From assembly GCA_964426815.1 (NCBI GenBank), contig CAYRRZ010000006.1:1-44646 (forward strand): a DNA stretch of 44,646 nucleotides. Direction: 5' to 3'. The notes beneath the pieces were generated by a model. That model saw only the letters and a program-made list of their open reading frames with translations, was not told where the DNA came from and searched no databases. The translations under genes and the position numbers were made by a program. The DNA comes from JADZEJ01 sp964426815 (GTDB lineage Bacteria; Patescibacteriota; Patescibacteriia; 2-12-FULL-60-25). Positions 32,132-39,171 of the stretch are shown one piece after another. The first letter of the stretch is position 1; the number at the start of each line of letters is the position of its first letter.

Positions 32132-33409
32132 ATGAAACATCCCCCGATTCATCATCTCCCAAATGGGATGCCTGTCGTCATGGTGCCGTTAACTGGCGCT
32201 GAATCCATGACCCTTCTTGTGTTATGCAAGGTTGGTTCGCGATATGAAACGCGCGAATTAAATGGAGCTTCGCATTTTATTGAGCATTTGATGTTTAAGG
32301 GGACAAAGCGTCGTCCAGCTTCGACGGATATTTCGCGCGTTTTAGATCGATATGGTGCAGCCTATAATGCCTATACCGATAAAGATTTGACGGGGTATTA
32401 CATTAAAATGGATGCGGCACATACAGAATTAGCGATTGATTTGCTGCATGACATGCTTTTCCATTCTCATTTTGATAAAAAAGAGATGGACAAAGAGCGG
32501 GGAGTGATTATCGAAGAAATTAATATGTATGAGGATAATCCTCAGATGCATATTGATGATTTATTGGAAGCTTCGCTTTATCCAGATTCGACCTTGGGTT
32601 GGGATATTGCTGGTCCGCGCGAAAATATTCGTAAGGTTACTCGTGATCAATTGGTTGAATATCGTGATTCTTACTATATTCCAGAGCGCATGACCGTGGT
32701 TTTGGCTGGAAAGATTGTGCCCGGTGCTTTGAAATTGATTGCGGATCGTTTTGGGAAGGTAAAACGTCCAGCGGGCAAAGATAAACCATTCGCGCCATTT
32801 GTGGCTCCAAAGCGCTTGCCTGATCCAATTGCATTTCAAGATAAGGCTACGGAGCAAGTTCAGTTCTCCATGGCTTTTCATGGTTTCGCTTCGAATGATC
32901 CATTGTTGCCGGCAGCCGGTTTGCTTGGATCAATTTTGGGCGGTGGTATGTCTTCGCGCTTGTTTACCGAATTGCGTGAGCGTCACGGCTTATGTTATTC
33001 AGTGAGTGCTGGTCATTCAGCGCGTGAAGATATTGGCGCTTTTGGCATTCAGGCTGGTTTAGAGAAGGGGAATGTAGAAAAAGCGGTTAAGGCCATCATT
33101 AAAGAATTAAAGAGCGTTTTGGCAAAGGGTGTGACGACAGAAGAACTGCGTCGTGCTAAGGACCAGGTCCGCGGACGTCTGACCTTGTCATTTGAAGATT
33201 CGGCAAGTCAGGCAGAGTGGTATGGTCGTCAGTGGTTATTTAAAAAGAAATTAGAAACACCTGACCAACGTTTGGCTCTTTTTGAAAAAGTAACTCGGGC
33301 GGATATTCAAAAAGCAGCTAAACGACTGTTTCGGCCTGAGCTCATGGCTACTGCCGTGATCGGACCTCTTGGTTCCAAGCAGCATGTTCAAAAACTCATG
33401 AAATGGTAA
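32132..33409 (+). CDS. M16 family zinc metallopeptidase
   Basis: A 425-residue peptidase of the pitrilysin/processing-peptidase family. The inverted zinc motif HxxEH is HFIEH, with the downstream Glu in ERGVIIEEINMYEDNP. The second, non-catalytic half carries LRERHGLCYSVSAGHS, the R/Y motif that completes the active site. There is no signal peptide, so it is presumably cytoplasmic. The family digests small peptides; the natural substrate is unknown. The start lies 2 bases after glyS. The length fits the single-chain bacterial form that acts as a homodimer. Confidence 0.93.
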   Translation: MKHPPIHHLPNGMPVVMVPLTGAESMTLLVLCKVGSRYETRELNGASHFIEHLMFKGTKRRPASTDISRVLDRYGAAYNAYTDKDLTGYYIKMDAAHTELAIDLLHDMLFHSHFDKKEMDKERGVIIEEINMYEDNPQMHIDDLLEASLYPDSTLGWDIAGPRENIRKVTRDQLVEYRDSYYIPERMTVVLAGKIVPGALKLIADRFGKVKRPAGKDKPFAPFVAPKRLPDPIAFQDKATEQVQFSMAFHGFASNDPLLPAAGLLGSILGGGMSSRLFTELRERHGLCYSVSAGHSAREDIGAFGIQAGLEKGNVEKAVKAIIKELKSVLAKGVTTEELRRAKDQVRGRLTLSFEDSASQAEWYGRQWLFKKKLETPDQRLALFEKVTRADIQKAAKRLFRPELMATAVIGPLGSKQHVQKLMKW

Positions 33410-33423
33410 GCTCGAATATAGGT

Positions 33424-34179
33424 ATGAAAAAGATCATTATTGCCAACTGGAAAATGCACTATGGCCCCATTAAAGCGGGGGCTTGGATTCGCGCATTTCG
33501 CCGCGAACGTTTGCCAAAGGACTTAGATATCGCGGTTGCGGTTCCTTTTGTGTCTCTGGCAGCAGCTCGGGCCTCTTTGGGGCGCGCTTCTATCCCAATG
33601 CTTTCAGCTCAGGACGTTTTTTGGGCTGAAGAAGGGGCTTTTACAGGCGAAGTCTCGCCATCGATGTTGGCTGAATTTGGTTCTCAATTGTCCTTAGTTG
33701 GGCATAGTGAACGCCGTCAGCATTTGGGTGAAACCGATGAAATGGTTGCTAAAAAGGCCTTAGCCTTGCAAAAAGCGAATATTATCCCTGTTATTTGTAT
33801 TGGTGAAACGGCTATTCAGCGTAAACGTGGCGAAGCCGCGAAGGTCGTCCGTGCTCAGGTTCAAGCGGCAATTGCTGATTTGAAAGCTGATGGCAAAGCG
33901 CCTCCAATGTTTGCGTATGAGCCCGTTTGGGCGATCGGAAGCGGCAAGCCTTGCTCTCCGCAGGATGCAAAAGAGATGCATGAAACAATTCGTGCAGTCT
34001 TGGTAAAGAAATTTGGAAAAGATGCTGAACGTTTACGTATTTTGTACGGAGGCTCGGTTGATCAGCGTAATGTGAACGAGTATCTGACCACAACTGGCAT
34101 TGATGGCGCATTGGTCGGTGGTGCTTCATTAGATCCACGTGCGTTTGGTCTTTTGTGTCGTGCGGCTTTGCCGGCTTAG
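33424..34179 (+). CDS. tpiA: Triosephosphate isomerase
   Basis: Interconverts dihydroxyacetone phosphate and glyceraldehyde 3-phosphate in glycolysis. 251 residues: active-site Lys in IIANWKMH, His in VGHSERRQHLGE, Glu in YEPVWAIGSGK, and the phosphate loops ILYGGSVDQRN and GALVGGASL. Start ATG 33424 is preferred because the homologous chain begins MKKIIIANWK; the frame opens at 33403, inside the end of the M16 gene. It is in the frr run, 3 bases before the TPR gene. Confidence 0.97.
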   Translation: MKKIIIANWKMHYGPIKAGAWIRAFRRERLPKDLDIAVAVPFVSLAAARASLGRASIPMLSAQDVFWAEEGAFTGEVSPSMLAEFGSQLSLVGHSERRQHLGETDEMVAKKALALQKANIIPVICIGETAIQRKRGEAAKVVRAQVQAAIADLKADGKAPPMFAYEPVWAIGSGKPCSPQDAKEMHETIRAVLVKKFGKDAERLRILYGGSVDQRNVNEYLTTTGIDGALVGGASLDPRAFGLLCRAALPA

Positions 34180-34182
34180 TCT

Positions 34183-35088
34183 ATGGGTATTGTTGTTTGG
34201 ATTCTTGCGTTTATCTGTCTTGCCAGTTTGGTGGTGATTTTTGTGATATTCGCCCGACACTGGCGTGAGATTCAATTGCTTGATCCAGACTCGATTCAAG
34301 AAGAGCGTGAAAAACAAAAACGCGATGCGATTTTATTGCAGCGTTTTGATCGAATTCGCGCAGAAAAGATCGCGCCTTTGCGTACCGTCGGTCATCGGGT
34401 TGTGCATGTCGCCAAATCCCGTTTTCATGATGTGTATATTCGCCTGGTTCAGTTGGAGCGTTCCTATCGTCAGGCTAAATCACCATTTGCGGTAATGACG
34501 CCTTCGACCAAGGATCGATTAAAATTGATTTTGAACGAAGCTCGGTCTTTGGCGCGTGATTTAAAGTGGGCTGAAGCAGAGCGCCGCTATTTGGAGGCAT
34601 TAGGCATTGATTCGCATGCTTGGGATGCATATAAGGGCCTTGGGCAAATTTATTTGAAGCAGGATCTGTTGCCACAAGCGACTGAAACCTATGAATTCTT
34701 GCTCAAGAGTCGTATGGCTGATGATACGGTCTATGCGGCTTTAGCGGAGATTGCCGAAAGACAGCAGAATGAAGAAAAAGCAGAGTTGTATCGAAAGAAG
34801 GCAGTTGAAGAAAGACCACGTTTGGCGAATCGTCATGCGGAGCTCGCAGAGTTCTATTTAGACCACCAACAGCCTGAAAAAGCTTGGCCAGCAGCTAAGC
34901 GAGCGGTAGAGTTGGATGCAAAGTCTTCTCGTTACCTTGAACTTTCTTTGGAAGCTGTTATACTCCTCGGCAATCGAGATGAAGCCCGTCGACGCTATGA
35001 TAAGCTACGACTTCTCTCGCAGGACCGTCCAAAGCTTCAGGCGTATAAAGATCGTATTGACGAGTTGAAGACGGACGGTGACAATTAA
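34183..35088 (+). CDS. Membrane-anchored TPR protein
   Basis: A 301-residue protein: N-terminal membrane helix (about residues 3-25), a basic coiled segment (~35-100), and TPR repeats over about 110-290 (AEAERRYLEALGIDSHAWDAYKGLG, QATETYEFLLKS, EKAELYRKKAVEERP, EKAWPAAKRAVELD). It would act as a scaffold on the inner face of the membrane or outside it; orientation is not clear. It is the last protein gene of the frr run, 3 bases after tpiA and 21 before tRNA-Thr. A TTGACG-17-GACAAT near its end could serve the tRNAs. Confidence 0.85.
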   Translation: MGIVVWILAFICLASLVVIFVIFARHWREIQLLDPDSIQEEREKQKRDAILLQRFDRIRAEKIAPLRTVGHRVVHVAKSRFHDVYIRLVQLERSYRQAKSPFAVMTPSTKDRLKLILNEARSLARDLKWAEAERRYLEALGIDSHAWDAYKGLGQIYLKQDLLPQATETYEFLLKSRMADDTVYAALAEIAERQQNEEKAELYRKKAVEERPRLANRHAELAEFYLDHQQPEKAWPAAKRAVELDAKSSRYLELSLEAVILLGNRDEARRRYDKLRLLSQDRPKLQAYKDRIDELKTDGDN

Positions 35089-35109
35089 ACCCCTTGGCCT
35101 GGCACGCGG

Positions 35110-35185
35110 GCCGTTGTAGCTCAGTTGGTAGAGCACATCCATGGTAAGGATGAGGTCACCGGTTCAATCCCGGTCAACGGCTCCA
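35110..35185 (+). tRNA. tRNA-Thr (GGT)
   Basis: Cloverleaf: acceptor GCCGTTG / CAACGGC, anticodon loop with GGT, T arm CCGGTTCAATCCCGG, discriminator U73, CCA encoded. Its U73 matches the UGGA of the thrS T-box. Confidence 0.97.
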
Positions 35186-35223
35186 CGCGCCAGGCGAAGT
35201 TTCTTGTTCCTTTTTCATTTCAT

Positions 35224-35309
35224 GGGTAGGTACCGAAGCGGTCAAACGGGAAAGACTGTAAATCTTTTGGCTCACGCCTTCCAAGGTTCGAATCCTTGCC
35301 TACCCACCA
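35224..35309 (+). tRNA. tRNA-Tyr (GTA)
   Basis: Acceptor GGGTAGG / CCTACCC, anticodon GTA in GACTGTAAATC, long variable arm typical of tRNA-Tyr, discriminator A, CCA encoded. 38 bases after tRNA-Thr. Confidence 0.97.
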
Positions 35310-35367
35310 TCGAGCTGAGCTCGATTCGATCTAGGTCGAGTTTGAGGTCAATATAGTTCGAATACAC

Positions 35368-35400
35368 AAAAATCCGACGTTTAACGTCGGATTTTTGTTT
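35368..35400 (+). terminator. Intrinsic terminator after tRNA-Tyr
   Basis: AAAAATCCGACG and CGTCGGATTTTT around TTTAA, followed by GTTTTT. It would end the frr-to-tRNA-Tyr run. Confidence 0.92.
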
Positions 35401-35438
35401 TTCATAAAAAGTGGGGATTTGTGTATGTATACTTGGGG

Positions 35439-35467
35439 TTGACAAAATTTTGTTTTTTGTGTAGTTT
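35439..35467 (+). promoter_or_regulatory. Promoter TTGACA-17-TAGTTT
   Basis: TTGACA 35439-35444, spacer 17, TAGTTT 35462-35467. Downstream, CCCTCGA and TCGAGGG form arms with the SD AAAGGAGG and the ATG 35498 in the loop. Confidence 0.7.
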
Positions 35468-35497
35468 GAGACTTCCCTCGAACCAAAGGAGGACTAC

Positions 35498-36049
35498 ATG
35501 CCTCGAGGGCAAACATCGTTCATTTTCATGTTGTTCATGGCGCATCTCATCACGGGATGTGCTTCCACGTTCACGCCAACGGAAACGTCGGCACTGAAGA
35601 TTGTTGAGGCGGATAACTCCATGGCGAGGCTCATGCCTCAGCCGGGAGAATTCCATGTGAGGGCTTCGGCTCCGCCGAGGGCTCGGGTCGGGGAGAGTAT
35701 CCCTCTGATGGTCCAAGCCTCACACGAGGGTTTTTTGCTGGTTTGTCAGCGGGGTCAGTCACGGCCGCTGCATCCATCATTGGCCTTTTCTACGGAGTGG
35801 CCGTCGACGCCATCTACACAATGGACCGTGCGGTTGCCGTGGGTACTCCAGAGGGGTTCTACCGCTGAGATTAGCGTCTATGTTATTCGAACTTACGAAG
35901 ACTACGACGTGCTCCATTATGCGATGGAAGTCCGTGATGGATACGATACGCCTGAGTTTAGCTGCGACACGTTGCGGCAAGACCATCGGGCGATGTTCGA
36001 TGACGGTGGGATTGCAAGCACCATTGTTCGAGTTCAACTCGATCGATGA
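35498..36049 (+). CDS. Lipoprotein of unknown function (cassette gene)
   Basis: A 183-residue lipoprotein with lipobox LITGC (Cys at about residue 21). The mature part is beta-rich in pattern (VRASAPPRARVGESIPLMVQASHEG, EISVYVIRTYED) and may be an Ig-like or DUF4384-like fold, but I do not recognise it. GC content is higher than in the flanking frr run. SD AAAGGAGG 5 bases before the ATG. Its own promoter and terminator make it a complete cassette between a tRNA terminator and the next cassette. Confidence 0.75.
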   Translation: MPRGQTSFIFMLFMAHLITGCASTFTPTETSALKIVEADNSMARLMPQPGEFHVRASAPPRARVGESIPLMVQASHEGFLLVCQRGQSRPLHPSLAFSTEWPSTPSTQWTVRLPWVLQRGSTAEISVYVIRTYEDYDVLHYAMEVRDGYDTPEFSCDTLRQDHRAMFDDGGIASTIVRVQLDR

Positions 36050-36073
36050 GAGAAAAGACGAAGTACTCGTATG

Positions 36074-36104
36074 CCCAGATGACCTTGTTGTCTGGGCTTT
36101 TTTG
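36074..36104 (+). terminator. Intrinsic terminator
   Basis: GCCCAGA and TCTGGGC, loop of 11 bases, followed by TTTTTT, 24 bases after the stop at 36049. Confidence 0.9.
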
Positions 36105-36136
36105 TTGCCTGCTTGACGGTTGTTTGGCTAAGCCTA

Positions 36137-36165
36137 TTGACAAAACTCGCCATATTTTGTAGATT
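36137..36165 (+). promoter_or_regulatory. Promoter TTGACA-17-TAGATT
   Basis: TTGACA 36137-36142, spacer 17, TAGATT 36160-36165. The leader holds GTTGGG / CCCAAC and CCTG / CAGG hairpins, then CGAGGAATCC before ATG 36243. Confidence 0.7.
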
Positions 36166-36242
36166 CAGATATCCCCAACTTTGTTGGGAGCTCCTTCCCA
36201 ACACAGCAACCTAACCCGCCTGCGCTCAGGCTCGAGGAATCC

Positions 36243-37589
36243 ATGGAAGCAAATTTCATCTGGCAACGGTTGTGCGCCTTTACGGCCATGATCGTCTGCC
36301 TTTTGTCTGCAGGCCCAGCGCTTGCTGACAAGAAGCTGCCCCCTCGCCCCTCGGTCGGATACGACCTCCAGGGTGAGCCGATGATGGAGAGGTTGCGTCA
36401 GCGCCTCTTGGAAGATCCGGATGCCGTCATCGAGACGGTCGAAACGTGTAAGAAATATGCGCCCGCCTTCAAAGACGGGTCTGCGACGAAGGACACGGTC
36501 GATCAGCTTTCGAACGACATGAATACCGTGGTTATGCGCCACTGGGATCGTGAACAGCTCAAGCGAGGGGAAGGGATGTTTTACTTCCGAACATACCCTG
36601 AAGGGTATGTGCCTCCAAAGGATGAGCGGTCCCTGTCGTGCAAAGCGATTACCGGTGTGCAGATGCCTGAGGGTATCGAGTACATCACGCGGCCGTATTA
36701 TCGGAAGCGGATGGATCAGTTGCGACCGAAGGCTCTTGCCCGTCGCAGCAGCCCGCCCGAGGTGGTCGTGGTGGCTACGGCCAACCCGCCGTCCGACAGT
36801 GATAAGCCGGTCGATAAAAAGCCGGCTGGTGTCACGGATGGCGCTTTGGTGCCCGGTAAACCGCCGGTCGCTCCCAAGGCTCCGGTGTTTGCGGCAAAGG
36901 CCGAGACGGCCAATGCTTGCATGCCCGGGACTTTCGAGGTTCGTGGCAAGACGGACGAGGGGATGACCCTGTTCGTCAAGCCAGGTGCGACCCAATGGCA
37001 GCTGAAGAGCAGCTGCTGGGCCAAGGAGTATGAGACGGCGGCGGTTGAGGTCATTCTGGCCAATAAGGCCGAGGTGACCATCCCGTACTGCACGGCCAAG
37101 CCTCATACTCTCCCCGGCGTGAAGGATTTCGATCCCAAGCGCTGGAACATGGGCAAAAAGGATGGTATGAAAATCGGTGATGAGGCCAACAAGGCTTTTG
37201 TCGACGATTGTAGCCCGGATCGTCTGGGATACGCCCTCCAGGCCGGTCAAAAGCTGTTCCTGCCGAGCAAGAAGGCTCTTGCAGAGAAGCAAGCTCAGGC
37301 CGCTGCTGCCGAAGCACAGGTAAAGGCAGATGCCGAAGCCGCTGCTGCGAAGCAGAAGGCTGAGGCTGAAGCAGCTGTCGCAAAGGCTGCTGCCGATGCG
37401 GACGCCGATGCCAAGCGCAAGGCGGATGAGCAGGCTGATGCCGGTGTTCCTGCGGCGATCAAGCCGGTCGCTTCGGTCGAAGTCTCGACCGATGTCGTTG
37501 GTCTGGATGGTGGTTCGGCTGGGGCGGCTTTGACGCCAGGCTCCGCAACCCCCCTCCCCACGGCGAGCGGCCCACCGCCTCTGCCCTAA
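36243..37589 (+). CDS. Secreted protein with TolA-like Ala/Lys/Glu helix
   Basis: A 448-residue protein with a type I signal peptide (cut after AGPALA, about residue 28). Folded N-terminal part (~30-165), Pro/Lys-rich linker (~170-220), a second folded part with several Cys (ACMPGTFEVRGKT, SSCWAKEY, VTIPYCTAK, VDDCSPDRL; ~225-345), then an Ala/Lys/Glu/Asp-rich helical stretch (~347-400) like the domain II of TolA, and a Pro/Ser tail. GTFEVRGKTDEGMTLFVK and the LQAGQKLFLPS tail of the second domain are noted, family unknown. GC-rich codons; own promoter and terminator. Cell-surface or secreted role inferred. Confidence 0.75.
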   Translation: MEANFIWQRLCAFTAMIVCLLSAGPALADKKLPPRPSVGYDLQGEPMMERLRQRLLEDPDAVIETVETCKKYAPAFKDGSATKDTVDQLSNDMNTVVMRHWDREQLKRGEGMFYFRTYPEGYVPPKDERSLSCKAITGVQMPEGIEYITRPYYRKRMDQLRPKALARRSSPPEVVVVATANPPSDSDKPVDKKPAGVTDGALVPGKPPVAPKAPVFAAKAETANACMPGTFEVRGKTDEGMTLFVKPGATQWQLKSSCWAKEYETAAVEVILANKAEVTIPYCTAKPHTLPGVKDFDPKRWNMGKKDGMKIGDEANKAFVDDCSPDRLGYALQAGQKLFLPSKKALAEKQAQAAAAEAQVKADAEAAAAKQKAEAEAAVAKAAADADADAKRKADEQADAGVPAAIKPVASVEVSTDVVGLDGGSAGAALTPGSATPLPTASGPPPLP

Positions 37590-37649
37590 GCTCAGTCTCT
37601 GAGCGCAGGGAGCGTGAGTCGGGGAAAAACGAAAGGGCGTGCAAATGCC

Positions 37650-37715
37650 CACCAGGTTGCTGTTTTACCTGCCCCTCATTTGGGACAGGCCTCGCCTTCG
37701 GGCACCAGGTTGCTG
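37650..37715 (+). repeat. Short direct repeat caccaggttgctg (two copies)
   Basis: The 13-base copies are at 37650-37662 and 37703-37715, in the 3' region between the secreted protein and its terminator. Confidence 0.8.
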
Positions 37716-37719
37716 ATTT

Positions 37720-37751
37720 GGCTCATCCTCGCGAGATGGGCCTCTTTTTTT
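37720..37751 (+). terminator. Intrinsic terminator
   Basis: GGCTCATC and GATGGGCC (one G-U), followed by TCTTTTTTT. It ends the 36243-37589 transcript. Confidence 0.88.
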
Positions 37752-37789
37752 ACCTAAAATATCGATTTTTTGGTTTATCCATGAAAGGA

Positions 37790-37818
37790 TTGACGGGTTC
37801 CGCGTTTTCCGTTACTAT
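37790..37818 (+). promoter_or_regulatory. Promoter TTGACG-17-TACTAT for tRNA-Thr(TGT)-rpmG
   Basis: TTGACG 37790-37795, spacer 17, TACTAT 37813-37818, about 36 bases before the tRNA. Confidence 0.7.
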
Positions 37819-37854
37819 CCCGATACGTTTCTTTCGATGTAGGTAGTGAGCTAC

Positions 37855-37929
37855 GCCGATGTAGCTCAGCGGTAGAGCAGCGGTTTTGTAAACCGTTGGT
37901 CGCCGGTTCAATCCCGGCCATCGGCTCCA
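37855..37929 (+). tRNA. tRNA-Thr (TGT)
   Basis: Acceptor GCCGATG / CATCGGC, anticodon loop TTTGTAA with TGT, T arm CCGGTTCAATCCCGG, discriminator U, CCA encoded. Second Thr tRNA of the window; it too has U73. rpmG follows about 105 bases downstream. Confidence 0.96.
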
Positions 37930-38034
37930 TGTATAAGGCGTTGCCGGTTGGAGGCGGCAAAACAGTTTCAGCTTTAAACCGTGTCCAGCCGGCCGCTATA
38001 CTTTCATCGAAGATTTTCTTCATCAACAACACAT

Positions 38035-38190
38035 ATGTCACAAGACAACATGATCAAATTAGAGTGTACCGTTTGCCGCAAGGTGAACTATCACTCCAAG
38101 AAGAACAAGAAGACCATTAAGGCCCGTCTTGAACTTGCAAAATTTTGTAAGCACTGCAAAGGCCCTAAGGCTCACAAAGAAACAAAATAA
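38035..38190 (+). CDS. rpmG: 50S ribosomal protein L33
   Basis: Large-subunit protein, 51 residues from ATG 38035 (MSQDNMIKLE) or 46 from ATG 38050. It has the zinc-ribbon form with CTVC and CKHC, and the conserved VNYHSKKNKK and LELAKFCKHC segments. A TATACT-like box lies about 35 bases upstream; a joint transcript with tRNA-Thr(TGT) is also possible. A terminator follows. Confidence 0.93.
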   Translation: MSQDNMIKLECTVCRKVNYHSKKNKKTIKARLELAKFCKHCKGPKAHKETK

Positions 38191-38206
38191 GCCTTAATAG
38201 CTTATT

Positions 38207-38237
38207 GAAAACCCATCGTATCGATGGGTTTTCTTGT
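38207..38237 (+). terminator. Intrinsic terminator after rpmG
   Basis: GAAAACCCATCG and CGATGGGTTTTC around TAT, followed by TTG. The T-run lies in the 3' arm. Confidence 0.85.
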
Positions 38238-38254
38238 GCAGAAGGAGCGTGTGC

Positions 38255-38260
38255 TACACT
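38255..38260 (+). promoter_or_regulatory. -10 box TACACT for a leaderless transcript
   Basis: TACACT ends 7 bases before ATG 38268. The 7 bases GGAAAAC could also act as a weak SD. Confidence 0.45.
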
Positions 38261-38267
38261 GGAAAAC

Positions 38268-38558
38268 ATGAAGTTCCCGGTACCGCCCCCACTTCGAGAA
38301 AAGTCTCGACGTAAGCCGGTTGCCTTTCTCGGCATTCCTGAACTTCGTCGACTTTTTTTTGGAAGCGTCTTGCTCTGGATGGTGGTTTTTTTGATACCAA
38401 TGGGACTTGGTTTGTTGTTTCTTCCATTTGAGATGATTCGGCCTTTTCTCTTGGCTTGGTGTTTTCGTTTGCTGTGGATGTGGTTTTGGCTCGTGTCTGG
38501 ATTTTTCTGCGGCCACTGGGCTGGAAGACGCCTGATACAGCCGATGCAAAATGAATGA
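38268..38558 (+). CDS. Small two-helix membrane protein
   Basis: A 96-residue protein with a basic, Pro-rich N-terminus (PVPPPLREKSRRKP), two Trp/Phe-rich membrane helices (about residues 30-55 and 60-85) and a short basic tail. No family recognised. ATG 38268 was chosen because TACACT stands 7 bases upstream and the longer frame from 38205 begins in the rpmG terminator. The 3' end overlaps the next gene by 8 bases, so the two are coupled. Confidence 0.65.
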   Translation: MKFPVPPPLREKSRRKPVAFLGIPELRRLFFGSVLLWMVVFLIPMGLGLLFLPFEMIRPFLLAWCFRLLWMWFWLVSGFFCGHWAGRRLIQPMQNE

Positions 38559-39171
38559 CGATTTTTACTCATTTTTTAAGACGCTTATGCCACATATCAG
38601 ACCTGCCTATCCTTCTTTGCCAATTCGCGCCTTAGAACAAGCCGCTATTTGGCATGATGGTCAAATCCGTAAACATCCAGAATTAAAGATTCCATATATT
38701 GCGCACCCGGCTGGTGTTGGTTTGATCTTAGAAAGAGCGGGTTGTGATGAAGAAACGGTGGCCGCCGGTATTTTGCATGATGTGATTGAGGATTGCGGCG
38801 TGTCTGCTGATGAGATTACGGCATTATTTGGTTCACGTGTCGCTTTATTGGTAAAGGCGGTGAGTGAGCCGCCAAAGAGTGTTCCATGGCGCGAACGGAA
38901 AGCGGCATATGTAGCTCAATTACGAGCTGCTCCCGTTGAAGCGATTGCGATCGCGACGGCTGATCATTTGTATAATATGCATAGTCTGCTTACGTCTTTG
39001 CGCGCTTCAAGTGATACTTGGAATATGTTTCATGCGGATCGAGATGAAAAGATTCGCGTTGAACGCCAGGTGCATGAAATTGCGCGAACACGTTGGGTTC
39101 ATCCGTTGGTTGATGCTTTTGGCGCCGTGATTCAAGAAGTGGCAAATTTGGCTTCAGGGAAGTCTTTATGA
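38551..39171 (+). CDS. HD-domain (p)ppGpp hydrolase-like protein
   Basis: A 206-residue stand-alone HD protein of the SpoT/MESH1 kind, which would hydrolyse (p)ppGpp. Motifs: AIWHDGQIRKHPE (first His), PYIAHPAGV (second His), ILHDVIEDCGVSADEI (HD-x(2)-ED), and ATADHLYNMHSL (metal Asp and Asn). There is no synthetase, TGS or ACT domain. It overlaps the preceding gene by 8 bases and the following nuclease gene by 4 bases (ATGA), so 38268-40661 is one operon. An activity towards other nucleotides is possible. Confidence 0.85.
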   Translation: MNDDFYSFFKTLMPHIRPAYPSLPIRALEQAAIWHDGQIRKHPELKIPYIAHPAGVGLILERAGCDEETVAAGILHDVIEDCGVSADEITALFGSRVALLVKAVSEPPKSVPWRERKAAYVAQLRAAPVEAIAIATADHLYNMHSLLTSLRASSDTWNMFHADRDEKIRVERQVHEIARTRWVHPLVDAFGAVIQEVANLASGKSL

